Of a stretch of 64,000 nucleotides of DNA, positions 42,604-51,180 are shown piece after piece. Below the pieces are notes generated by a model. That model ran no database searches, was not told where the DNA came from, and saw only the letters and a program-made list of their open reading frames with translations. The position numbers and the translations under genes are program-made. The stretch comes from Bin87 sp963665395 (GTDB taxonomy: Bacteria > Chloroflexota > Dehalococcoidia > Lucifugimonadales > UBA3495), in the NCBI GenBank assembly GCA_963665395.2, contig OY762251.1:806001-870000 (forward strand), written 5' to 3'. Within the stretch, counting starts at the first letter, position 1. Every line of letters begins with the position of its first letter.

Positions 42604-44385
42604 TTACCTTAAACCGCCCCTCCGCCTTGGACTGTAGGCTCCGTTGTCCCAAGCATGGTAGGTCTCCGGGTCACCCAGGGCCCGGGCCCGCTTCGCGTAC
42701 CGCAACCCTTCGGTACGGTTGCCCAAGCTGAACGCGCAATGCGCCGCATACCCCCACGCAGTTGCGAAATCCGGTCGCACTTCGACTACGGCCAGATATT
42801 CGGCCAACGCTTCCTCCAACCGACCAGCGTTCATGAGCGCGTAGCCTCTGGCGTTTCGCAGGTGCGGCGTCACCGCCGGCAGTGAACTTTCCGCCGTCTC
42901 CAACTCCCGCAGTGCGCCGTCCCAGTCCTCGATGTTACACAGGATGATACCCGGCTCCACAGCCGGACCATCCCACGTGGGCTCCAGACCGGCAGCTACC
43001 CTGCACTCCATGATGCCCTCTTCGACCCATTCGTGATTCCGCACCCTCCAGCCCATCATGCCCAGCATCGACCCCAACTGGTAGTGAGCTTCCGCGCTGT
43101 GGGGAAAACGTCGTACCAACCCACGCCTGAGGCGGATCGAGCGGTCTATGACGGAAAACGGGTTAGGTACATCACTCATCTCCGTCCGAAACGGGAAAAT
43201 GTCATTGTTCTCGCCGACCAGCGTCGTCCTGATGGCTTCATTGGCTTCCAGGTCCTCCCGAGTAGGCTCACCCACGACGTCAAAGTAATCCTGGGCCAGA
43301 CCAGCAGCCATCCGCCGTCCCGGTTGGCTTGCGGCAATATGCCGCAGCTGTAACTCGATAGACGATGTAACGGCGTAAATGTCATCGGTCCAGTCACGCA
43401 CCTCAGGCCGCTTGGCCAATGATCGAAGCAGCCGGAGCCGGAAAGGACCGGACGAACCCGTCAACACCAGAAGCGGCAGCAGGAAACCGGCGAGCCTGTC
43501 GGGATTGTCCTCCGCGTCGAGACCCGCGAACCGTTCGTCCACGGCCAGCTCTTCGAACAGCGGAGTCAGTTCGTCGAACTGCTGCATCAGCCCCGCGAAG
43601 CGGAATGCCGCCTCAACGTCAGCAGCGACGTCATCCCACCCGACTACCGCTGCCATCGTACCGGCGAGATTGGCCAACGCAAACTCGCGGCGCAGCCGCC
43701 GTTCGAGTTCGTCGGTACCGATGGCTTGAGCACTCGACAACTCCCGCGCCAGAGCCGGTAAATGATACCGAGTCGGCAAATTCCTGCCGTCCAGCCAGTT
43801 GTCGACCGTTGTGGGCGAGACCTCCAGCCTCATGGCAAGCTGATCGCGAGACAGTTCGGCATCCCGTTGCAACCCACGCAGGATCTCTCCGGCTCCGTTA
43901 GGACGAGCCCACACCGGCACCTGTGGCTCCGGCACCTCAATCCCAGCCAAACGGGCCCAGCCCAACATACGGAGCGACACGTCCACCGTGACGAAACGCA
44001 GAAACCCCCGTCCTACATGGCTCACGTCCGACACATGCGCGCTTTCGCTCTGGACACGCTCCATCAGCGTGTCCCACCACTGGCACGTCACGTCAATGAC
44101 ACCAGCCAAGACATCAGAAGTCTCGAGATCTTCTCGGAAAGGCGCGGTTTGAGACTGCCAGTCCACATCCGGCACCAGGCCCAGGTTCACGATCTCCTGG
44201 CCAAGTGCCTTCAACCGTTCCTTCCTGCTGTTACCGTTCACCGAGCGGCCAGCAAACATCCGCTTTGCAGTCTTGTCGGTCAGCACGCCCTCGCCGACAT
44301 CCAGCGCGTCAACGATGGCGCCGAGGACCTGACCGCTGTACGGCCCAGGACCTACTGCTCGACGACGTTTAGATTTCTTGCTCAC
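42604..44385 (-). CDS. HTH-TPR regulatory protein
   Basis: A 593-residue soluble protein. Residues about 165-215 are a Xre-type helix-turn-helix: LRGLQRDAELSRDQLAMRLE then VSPTTVDNWLDGRNLPTRYH. The C-terminal third holds TPR-like repeats (AEAHYQLGSMLGMMGWRV, TPHLRNARGYALMNAGRLEE, ATAWGYAAHCAFSLGNRTEG). The N-terminus is basic (KKSKRRRAVGPGPY). HTH plus TPR proteins sense peptides or partner proteins and control neighbouring genes, including defence systems. It is transcribed away from the type I restriction locus, and the 58-residue gene upstream may be in its control region. Partner and operator are unknown. Confidence 0.75.
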   Translation of the reverse strand: MSKKSKRRRAVGPGPYSGQVLGAIVDALDVGEGVLTDKTAKRMFAGRSVNGNSRKERLKALGQEIVNLGLVPDVDWQSQTAPFREDLETSDVLAGVIDVTCQWWDTLMERVQSESAHVSDVSHVGRGFLRFVTVDVSLRMLGWARLAGIEVPEPQVPVWARPNGAGEILRGLQRDAELSRDQLAMRLEVSPTTVDNWLDGRNLPTRYHLPALARELSSAQAIGTDELERRLRREFALANLAGTMAAVVGWDDVAADVEAAFRFAGLMQQFDELTPLFEELAVDERFAGLDAEDNPDRLAGFLLPLLVLTGSSGPFRLRLLRSLAKRPEVRDWTDDIYAVTSSIELQLRHIAASQPGRRMAAGLAQDYFDVVGEPTREDLEANEAIRTTLVGENNDIFPFRTEMSDVPNPFSVIDRSIRLRRGLVRRFPHSAEAHYQLGSMLGMMGWRVRNHEWVEEGIMECRVAAGLEPTWDGPAVEPGIILCNIEDWDGALRELETAESSLPAVTPHLRNARGYALMNAGRLEEALAEYLAVVEVRPDFATAWGYAAHCAFSLGNRTEGLRYAKRARALGDPETYHAWDNGAYSPRRRGGLR

Positions 44386-44451
44386 GTCTCACCATCGCGA
44401 ATGCGCCCGGCAGTCGGCGAGAGCCCCCGACGCCGACCACCGGGGTGCAAA

Positions 44452-44628
44452 TTACTTCCTACCAGTAGGCTGCTGCTGGCGTTGCCGCAGGTGGTCCCGC
44501 TCAACTTCCTCGGCTACTCGGTTTTCCCAATCATTGGGACGACCATCATAGCCGCGTGCCTCCCAGTACGCATCGTTGTTGGGATTCATTTGGTTGGCAC
44601 GGTTGTCCATTTCGTTCTTGCGGCTCAT
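44452..44628 (-). CDS. 58-residue hydrophilic protein
   Basis: A short gene with a perfect AGGAGG seven bases before its ATG (minus strand). The protein is polar and charged: MSRKNEMDNRANQMNPNNDA, YWEARGYDGRPNDWENR, then VAEEVERDHLRQRQQQPTGR. The NPNNxAYWxxRG string is seen in small conserved bacterial proteins of unknown role. It sits between the HTH-TPR gene (same strand, 66 bp downstream) and the divergent hsdM. It may be a small regulator or an Ocr-like inhibitor; neither is shown. Confidence 0.65.
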   Translation of the reverse strand: MSRKNEMDNRANQMNPNNDAYWEARGYDGRPNDWENRVAEEVERDHLRQRQQQPTGRK

Positions 44629-44767
44629 GTTCCCACCTCCTGGGGATGGCTTGCAAACTCAACTGGGCTCCTGGGTCCAGGATAGTCCGCCACGGGCTTA
44701 CCGTAGCACCAGAAAACTGGACAAAAATGTCCGACACCATTCAATTCGGGCGCCACAGGCGCGTGCC

Positions 44768-44776
44768 TGCTACAAT
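44768..44776 (+). promoter_or_regulatory. Extended -10 promoter of hsdM (TGCTACAAT)
   Basis: TGCTACAAT lies 31 bp before the ATG at 44808, in a 180-bp divergent intergenic region. It fits the TGnTAnAAT pattern found elsewhere in the window. No strong Shine-Dalgarno follows (GGAG is at 44800-44803). Confidence 0.55.
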
Positions 44777-44807
44777 CCAAAGCGTCAACGGTTTGACGGA
44801 GATCCCA

Positions 44808-46776
44808 ATGCAGGACACCCAACTCAGCCGCATCTCCAACTTCATCTGGTCCGTCTCCGACGACGTGCTGCGCGACCTGTACGTGCGCGGCAAGTACCGC
44901 GACGTCAATCCTGCCCATGACGGTACTCCGGCGTCTCGACGCCGTGCTGGAACCCACCAAGCAGAAGGCGCTTGACGAAAAGAAGTGGCTCGACGAGGCC
45001 GGCATCACCGACCAGGACGCCGTCTTACAGCAGGCGTCAGGGCACTCCTTCTACAACACCTCGCCGTTCACCCTGCGCGCCCTGACGGCCCGCGCTTCCC
45101 AGCGCTCGCTGCGCGCCGACTTCGAGGCGTACCTGAACGGCTACTCCAACAATGTCCAGGACATCCTCGACAAGTTCTAGTTTCGCAACCAGATCAACCG
45201 CCTCACGGAAAGCGATGCTCTGGGTACCCTCATCAACAGGTTTCTTTCCCCGGACATCAACCTGAGTCCCTACCCGGTCAAGAACGAAGACGGAACCGTC
45301 AAACTGCCCGGCCTGGACAACCATGCCATGGGCACCATCTTCGAGGATCTGGTGCGCCGGTTCAACGAGGAGAACAACGAGGAGGCCGGCGAACACTGGA
45401 CGCCGCGCGACGCCGTGGAACTCATGGCTCAGTTGGTATTTCAGCCTGTCGCGGGTCAGATCCAGTCCGGCACCTACCTGCTGTACGACGGCGCCATCGG
45501 CACCGGCGGGATGCTCACCATCGCGGAGCAGACTCTCCACGACATCGCGACCGTGCGCGAGCAGGAGGTGTCCTCCCACCTGTACGGACAGGAGATCAAC
45601 TCCGAGACCTACGCCATCTGCAAGGCGGACCTGCTGCTGAAGGGCGAGCAGGACGCCAACATCGTAGGCGGGCCGCAGCACTCGACGCTGTCCAACGACG
45701 CTTTCGGCGACCACACCTTCGACTTCATGCTCAGCAATCCGCCCTACGGCAAGAGCTGGAAAACCGACCTCGACCGCATGGGCGGCAAGTCAGGGATGAC
45801 CGACCCCAGGTTCGTCATCCGGCACGGGGGCGACCCCGAGTACTCGCTGGTCACCCGCGTCAACGACGGCCAGATGATGTTCCTGGCCAACATGGTCAGC
45901 AAGATGAAGGCCGACACCCCGTTGGGCAGCCGTATCGCCGAGGTCCACAACGGCAGCTCACTGTTCACCGGCGACGCCGGCCAGGGCGAGAGCAACGTCC
46001 GCCGGTGGATCATCGAGAACGACCGGCTGGAAGCCATCGTAGCCCTGCCGCTGAATATGTTCTACAACACCGGCATCGCCACCTACGTCTGGGCGCTCAC
46101 CAACCGCAAGGCGGCACACCGGCAAGGCTACGTCCAGCTCATCGACGCCACCAAGTGGTTCACGCCGCTCCGCCGCAATCTCGGCCAGAAGAATTGCGAG
46201 TTGGCCGGGGACGACATCAAGCGCATCACCCAGGCGTTCATGGCGTTCGAGGAAACCGAGCAATCGAAGATCTTCCCCAACGCCGCCTTCGGCTACTGGA
46301 AAGTGACGGTCGAGCGCCCGCTGCGGATTGCCGGTACCGAACCCGACAGGATCTACAAGGCCGCCGAAATCCGCAAACTCCGCAACGAAGGACGGCGCGA
46401 CGAGAACGCCGCGCCCATCATCAAGAAGGTCCACGCCGCCGGCACAACGCCGGACCCGCTGCACGGGCTGTTCTCAACCGCCATCAAGGGCAAACCGGCG
46501 GTCGTCGAGTACGAACCCGACCCGGAATTGCGGGACACCGAACAGGTTCCGCTGCTTGAAGACGGCGGCATCGACGCCTTCCTGCGGCGAGAAGTCCTGC
46601 CCTACGCGCCCGACGCCTGGTACGCGCCGTCCGGCGTCAAGACGGGCTACGAGATCAACTTCAACCGCCACTTCTACAAGCCGCAACCCATGCGTCAGTT
46701 GGACGAGATACGGGCTGATATACTGGCGTTGGAGCGGGAGACGGACGGGCTGCTGGGGCAAGTCCTCGGGTATTAG
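44808..46776 (+). pseudogene. hsdM: Type I restriction methylase HsdM, frameshift plus in-frame TAG
   Basis: A near full-length HsdM. It begins LSRISNFIWSVSDDVLRDLY; at 44907 an extra A shifts the frame, after which the normal sequence VLRRLDAVLEPTKQKALDEK continues. At 45178-45180 a TAG interrupts ...QDILDKF and the same frame resumes with FRNQINRLTESDALGTL. The catalytic domain is intact: YDGAIGTGGML (motif I; most homologues have DPACGTGGM), LSNPPYGKSW (motif IV). The C-terminal helices (LDEIRADILALERETDGLLG) are also present. An internal ATG at 45328 could produce a truncated protein of 482 residues containing both motifs. It would form the M subunit of a type I enzyme with HsdS and HsdR. 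Confidence 0.85.
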
Positions 46777-46808
46777 TCACCTTACGACTGAGAAACACTT
46801 TACCAGCC

Positions 46809-47225
46809 ATGCTACCCTTTGAATTCGTGGTTTTCGCCAGGCCCCGGTCGCAAGGCTCCTCGAACGCGCAGCGCGGCGGCGCCTGGCAGACGCAAGTCGC
46901 AAACGCTGCCGCAGCCCGTTGGGGAACGCAACCGCCCATAGCCGACACCCTCGCGGTGTCAATTACATTCCTGTACGATCCGTCGCAGCCGGCCGGGCAA
47001 CGGCCCGACATTGATAACATCGCCAAACCAATTCTGGATGCGCTGGAGGGACTGGTCTATCACGACGACGCAATCATATCTGACGTGCTTTGTCGTAAGC
47101 GCAGTTTGGACGCCGACCCGGAGATAAGAAACATATCCGCGCTGTTGCTGAACGCTCTGGACGGGAGCGATGACTCGGTCCACGTCATCGTAGATGACGC
47201 GCCGATCCGTGAGGTGCATTTGTGA
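46809..47225 (+). CDS. RusA-family Holliday junction resolvase
   Basis: A 138-residue RusA-type endonuclease. The catalytic region RPDIDNIAKPILDALEGLVY followed by HDDAIISDV supplies the conserved Asp residues (67, 69 and 86/87). RusA resolves four-way DNA junctions and is mostly carried by prophages and mobile islands. It lies 32 bp after hsdM and overlaps the next gene by one base (TGATG). The N-terminal ARPRSQGSS is the expected substrate-binding loop. The frame is intact, unlike its neighbours. Presence inside a type I restriction locus is unusual and marks mobile DNA. Confidence 0.85.
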   Translation: MLPFEFVVFARPRSQGSSNAQRGGAWQTQVANAAAARWGTQPPIADTLAVSITFLYDPSQPAGQRPDIDNIAKPILDALEGLVYHDDAIISDVLCRKRSLDADPEIRNISALLLNALDGSDDSVHVIVDDAPIREVHL

Positions 47226-47941
47226 TGGAAGACTTGGCTATCATCAGAAAGGAGTTTGCCGACAAGAGAGCAGCGGAATATCGCAGCCGGGGCTACGAAG
47301 TTTGGCAGAACGCTCCGCTGGATTTCATGCCCGGCTTTCGCGCCGACCTGCTGGTGCGCAAGAACGGCGAGACCAGGGTAATCGCCGTGCAAACTCGAAA
47401 CCGGCTGTCAGTTACTCCAGCCCTTAAGGAACTTGCGGAAGCCATCAGCCCCATGCCCGGCTGGAGCTTTGACCTACTGTTGGTCAGCGAACCGGAACTG
47501 TTGAACGCTCCGCCCGGCGCCGAGCCTTTTGACGTAGCCGGCATCGCACGGAGCATTGCCGAAGCGGAACGCGCTCTCGACGCCGGCCTTGCCGAGGCTG
47601 CCTTCGTGCTGGCCTGGTCGGCCGGCGAGGCCGCCGTCCGCATTTTGGCGGCGGCTGCCGGCGTTGAGATTCAGCGCATCACCCAAACCCGATACCTGTT
47701 GAGCCATGCCGTCTATCAGGACGCCATATCCGAGCGCGATTACGAGCGCCTGTCCGAGATGCTGGCCTACCGCAACGCCATCGTCCATGGCTTTGAGGTG
47801 AGTGGCTTTGACGCCGAACGGACCAAAAAGCTGATTGCGGCTGCCAAGAAACTGCTGCGGGCTTGCCTCGCCGCGGAGCGTTCCGGCGGCGAATACGCGG
47901 GGCGGGCTGACCTGCTGGACCCGCTGGAGCCTCGTCGTTGA
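47225..47941 (+). CDS. Nuclease-like plus HEPN (RX4H) fusion protein
   Basis: A 238-residue protein with two parts. The N-terminus has MPGFRADLLVRKNGETRVIAVQTRN, a D...V-x-Q strand pair like a PD-(D/E)xK restriction fold with Gln for the second acid. The C-terminus is an all-helical HEPN domain with LAYRNAIVHGFE, giving Arg183-x4-His188, the catalytic motif of HEPN ribonucleases. Between them is an Ala/Glu-rich helical region. It overlaps the RusA stop by one base. Such fusions occur in restriction islands and could cut RNA when the restriction system is disturbed; this is inference. Confidence 0.65.
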   Translation: MEDLAIIRKEFADKRAAEYRSRGYEVWQNAPLDFMPGFRADLLVRKNGETRVIAVQTRNRLSVTPALKELAEAISPMPGWSFDLLLVSEPELLNAPPGAEPFDVAGIARSIAEAERALDAGLAEAAFVLAWSAGEAAVRILAAAAGVEIQRITQTRYLLSHAVYQDAISERDYERLSEMLAYRNAIVHGFEVSGFDAERTKKLIAAAKKLLRACLAAERSGGEYAGRADLLDPLEPRR

Positions 47942-48080
47942 AACCGACGATTTCGACTTCTGCCAGCACGGACGCGCCCTCGCCAAGCTGATGGCCGCCA
48001 ACTTTTGCGAGGTAGGCGCCAACTCCATCTACATCACGGAACCCGGCCAACGGTTCATCGACAACATCAACAGGAGATAG
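47835..48080 (+). other. Possible small frame between the HEPN and HicB genes
   Basis: In one frame the region 47933-48080 reads ETDDFDFCQHGRALAKLMAA then NFCEVGANSIYITEPGQRFI, which looks like protein (a small winged-helix-like end), but no proper start codon or ribosome site is found and the first half overlaps the preceding gene. It may be a truncated gene. Confidence 0.3.
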
Positions 48081-48082
48081 TC

Positions 48083-48301
48083 ATGTCTGAAACTGAAATT
48101 ATCTTTGAGGTAACCGAGGACGAGGTGGACGGCGGGTTTGCCGCCAGCGCGCTGGGGTACGGCATCCACACCCAGGGGGATTCCCTCGAAGAGCTCCGCT
48201 GCAACGTCAAGGAAGCCGTCGGCTGCTATTTTGATGACGCCATGCCGAGACCCCGGGTCATCCGGCTGCACTTCGTACGCGAGGAGGTCTTCACCGCATG
48301 A
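48083..48301 (+). CDS. hicB: HicB-like antitoxin
   Basis: A 72-residue HicB-fold protein: EIIFEVTEDEVDGGFAASAL then GYGIHTQGDSLEELRCNVKE and AVGCYFD, the partial RNase-H-like fold typical of HicB. There is no C-terminal DNA-binding helix pair, as in the short HicB type. AGGAG lies 6 bp before the ATG. Its stop overlaps the start of hicA. HicB binds and neutralises the RNA-cutting HicA. With hicA frameshifted here, hicB would be an orphan. Confidence 0.8.
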   Translation: MSETEIIFEVTEDEVDGGFAASALGYGIHTQGDSLEELRCNVKEAVGCYFDDAMPRPRVIRLHFVREEVFTA

Positions 48302-48537
48302 GGCTGCCCCGGACGTGAGCGGCGCGGAACTGCTGGCAGCGTTGCGGCGATTGGGCTACGGATCCGTAAGGCAGCGCGGCTCTCACGTGCGTCACCACCC
48401 AGGTGAATGGTGAACACCACGAGGTCATTCCGCAACATAATCCAATCAAAATAAAGACGCTCCCGAATATCTTGAAAAGCATAGCGCAGCACCACGAATT
48501 GACCGTTGCGGAACTTCTGAGGCTGTTGGATTTATGA
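48298..48537 (+). pseudogene. hicA: HicA-like toxin with two frameshifts
   Basis: Across three frames the region encodes a complete HicA: MRLPR, then (one base missing at 48311) DVSGAELLAALRRLGYGSVR and QRGSHVR with the catalytic His, then (shift near 48392) TTQVNGEHHEVIPQHNPIKI and TLPNILKSIAQHHELTVAEL. The double-stranded-RNA-binding-like fold and the G-S-H active site are recognisable. As read, translation would stop after six residues. The first lesion is a G-run change. The end overlaps the hsdS start by ATGA. Confidence 0.75.
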
Positions 48538-49876
48538 ATATCGAACGCGCTGCCAGTCCCTGCCACCCCTACCCCGCCTACAAACCCTCCGGCGTCCCCT
48601 GGCTCGGCGACGTGCCGGCGCATTGGGAGGTAATGCGCGCCAAATACTACTATCGGGAATCTCAGGAAGTTTCGGCGTCGGGGGCCGAAGAGTTGATGTC
48701 GGTATCCCACAGGACAGGGGTGACGCCACGAAAAGACAATGTCACCATGTTCCTGGCCGAGAGCAACGTAGGCTACAAAATATGCCGGCCGGATGACATC
48801 GTGATAAACACGATGTGGGCGTACATGGCGGCCTTGGGCGTGGCGCGTCAAGTCGGCATCGTCAGCCCATCATACGGCGTCTATCGACCACGCGAGCCCG
48901 GCCTTTTGAACCTTGAGTACGTCGATGCGCTACTGAGGACAGACGGCTACCGCACTGAATACAACCGCCGTTCCACCGGCATCACGGACTCGCGGCTTCG
49001 CCTTTATCCAGAGCAATTCCTGGAGATTCCCCTGCTGCGCCCACCCCTCGCTGAGCAAGCCGCCATCGTGCGCTACCTCGGCCACGCCGACCAACTCATC
49101 AACCGATACATCAGCGCCAAAGAGCGGCTTATCGCCCTGCTGGAAGAGCAACGCCAAGCCGTCATCCACCGAGCCGTTACCCGCGGGCTGGATCCCAACG
49201 TCCGCCTCAAGCCCTCCGGCGTGGAGTGGCTGGGCGACGTGCCGGCGCATTGGGAGGTGCGGCGGCTGAAACATTGGGTAGGTATAAATGAAGCTGTGCT
49301 GCCCGAAAACACCGATCCCTATTTTGAGTTCCGGTACTTGGAAATCGGCGCTGTGGGCGCTGGTACGCTTGTGAGCGAACCAGTCAAGACTCGCTTTGGA
49401 AACGCGCCTTCGCGGGCGAGGCGCATAGTGAGAACCGGCGATACCATTGTATCTACCGTAAGGACGTATCTAAAAGCGACTTGGTTCGCCGAAGACGTGA
49501 AAGATGACTTAATCTGTTCAACGGGATTCGCGGTCTTTACTCCCCGGAAAGCGGTTTGGCCTAATTTCGTGGGTTACATCACTCAAAGCAACGCATTAAC
49601 TGATCGGGTAACGGCCGCATCGGTAGGCACGGCATATCCAGCCATTGCAGAGAGTCGGTTAGGCGCGTTTCACGTAGCGCTCCCGCCCCTCGACGAGCAG
49701 GCTGCCATCGTTGAGTATCTGGACGGGCTACGGCGGGCATTGACGCGGCCATCGCCCGCGCCCGCCGCCAGATAGAATTGATACAGGAGTATCGCACGCG
49801 GCTGATTGCTGACGTGGTAACGGGCCGGGTGGACGCGCGGGCGGCGGCGGCCGGCGGGCCGGAGGACTGCCCTTGA
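48534..49876 (+). pseudogene. hsdS: Type I restriction specificity subunit HsdS, frameshift near the end
   Basis: Two target-recognition domains are visible, each preceded by the repeat KPSGV-W-LGDVPAHWEV (residues about 15-32 and about 223-240), and each ending with a spacer helix (PPLAEQAAIVRYLGHAD; PPLDEQAAIVEYLDG). The first spacer continues through RYISAKERLIALLEEQRQAV. At a G3 run (49725-49727) one G is missing; restoring it gives TAGIDAAIARARRQIELIQE then YRTRLIADVVTGRVDARAA up to TGA 49874-49876. The truncated product (413 residues) would lack the last coiled coil that contacts HsdM. It determines which DNA sequence the type I enzyme recognises. Confidence 0.85.
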
Positions 49877-49930
49877 ACCGGGAATTCCCGTTCCTTTATA
49901 CTTTGATTTGCAGTTCTGGCGAGGCGGCTT

Positions 49931-50311
49931 ATGAAGAACATCACCGTATCCGTTGACGAGGAAACCCACCGGTTGGCGCGTATCCGAGCGGCGGAGTTGG
50001 ATACGTCGGTTTCGGCGCTGGTAAGGGAGTTTCTGCGGAACCTGGCCGAGGAGCCTTCGCCGCAAGACAATCCCTCGGAGTCCGACGTAATCCACCAACA
50101 CGTGGATCGGGCGTACGAAGCGGCGATGCGCCGGGCGGCGTCTTTGTCGGGCCGACCCATCCGGGACCGGCAGGAGTTGCATAGAGAGTACGTGAGGTCC
50201 CTTCGCAAGGTGTTGGCGGACTTCGACGCCCAGGGCGTGGGAGTGTCGGACCGGTTGACCCGCGAAGAGCTGTACGCCGAAGTTTTAGATAGCGGTCATG
50301 AGGCTCGTTGA
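49931..50311 (+). CDS. Ribbon-helix-helix antitoxin (VapB-like)
   Basis: A 126-residue protein. The N-terminus KNITVSVDEETHRLARIRAA then ELDTSVSALVREFLRNLA is a ribbon-helix-helix DNA-binding domain. A C-terminal tail (YVRSLRKVLADFDAQGVGVS, LTREELYAEVLD) would cover the toxin. It overlaps the PIN gene by 14 bp. Such antitoxins repress their own promoter. GGAGG-like GGCGG is weakly placed. The frame is intact, so the module may be active. Confidence 0.8.
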   Translation: MKNITVSVDEETHRLARIRAAELDTSVSALVREFLRNLAEEPSPQDNPSESDVIHQHVDRAYEAAMRRAASLSGRPIRDRQELHREYVRSLRKVLADFDAQGVGVSDRLTREELYAEVLDSGHEAR

Positions 50312-50717
50312 TACGAATATACCGCTTTACGCGGTGAGCGTCCGGCCTGAGGAGGCTCCCAAAAGGAGGATAGCGCGTCGGCTGCTTGAGCAACCGGATT
50401 TGGCGGTATCAGTACAGGTGCTTCAGGAGTTTTACTACCAGGCGACGCATCCCAAGGGTCGCATCCACTTGTCGCACGAGGCCGCCATGTCATTCCTGGA
50501 GACGTTGTTGCGCTACCCGGTGCAAGACGTCACCATCGACGTGTTCCACGACGCTATAGCAATCAGCCACCGCTATCAGGTGTCATATTGGGACGGCGCA
50601 ATTCTGGCGGCCGCTCGCGCCATGGGATGCGACGCCGTATATACGGAAGACCTGAGTCACGGGCAGTATTATAGCGGAATCCAGGTGATCAACCCGTTTG
50701 CGGATCTGGAGGGGTAG
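50298..50717 (+). CDS. vapC: PIN-domain ribonuclease toxin (VapC)
   Basis: A 139-residue PIN-domain toxin. Active-site acids: Asp5 in LVDTNIPLY, Glu44 in VLQEFYYQATH, Asp99 in SYWDGAILAAARAMG and Asp117 in VYTEDLSHGQ. The arrangement and length are those of VapC endoribonucleases. It follows the VapB-like gene with a 14-bp overlap. Together they form a complete type II toxin-antitoxin module at the hsdS/hsdR junction, where they may stabilise the locus. Confidence 0.85.
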   Translation: MRLVDTNIPLYAVSVRPEEAPKRRIARRLLEQPDLAVSVQVLQEFYYQATHPKGRIHLSHEAAMSFLETLLRYPVQDVTIDVFHDAIAISHRYQVSYWDGAILAAARAMGCDAVYTEDLSHGQYYSGIQVINPFADLEG

Positions 50718-50802
50718 CGGCCATAGCCACCGACACCGGACAACGTGGCGGTGGGCATAATCATCAGAGCGCGCCGAGCCGCTGCGCACGAGAGGGCAAT
50801 CT

Positions 50803-51180
50803 ATGAGGAATGCTGATTTGACTCCGGACCAGCAGGCTGAGCTGGAGGTCCTCGCGGCAATGTCCGACGCGGACATAGACACGTCCGACATTCCGGAGAT
50901 TATCGAGTTCTCCAATCCGCGCCGCGGCGTGTTCTCCGCTTCTCCCAACGTCAAACTTGATCCGGAGCCCGTGGGCATCCCGAACGGGATTCCCGCAACG
51001 ACGGACGCGCCACCAATACCACCGAGCGCGGCCTGGAAGATCGCATCGTCCGTCTGCTCACCGATGGCCGCGGCGACGCTGCGAACGCCGGGGAGATCAG
51101 CGAGCGGCCGGCCGCGTATTCCGCCGGCTGGATGGCCGGCGACCCTGCCGACTACGACCGCGGCAACTGTGTGGACCTGA
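50803..51180 (+). CDS. BrnA-like antitoxin start, running into the hsdR region
   Basis: A GAGAGG site precedes this ATG. The first 45 residues (LTPDQQAELEVLAAMSDADI then DTSDIPEIIEFSNPRRGVF) match the N-terminal half of BrnA-type antitoxins (IDTSDIPE). The usual C-terminal DNA-binding helix pair is missing; from about 50950 the frame becomes an unlikely overlap of hsdR. So it is either a truncated antitoxin or the original leader of hsdR with a later frameshift. No BrnT toxin is adjacent. Confidence 0.45.
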   Translation: MRNADLTPDQQAELEVLAAMSDADIDTSDIPEIIEFSNPRRGVFSASPNVKLDPEPVGIPNGIPATTDAPPIPPSAAWKIASSVCSPMAAATLRTPGRSASGRPRIPPAGWPATLPTTTAATVWT

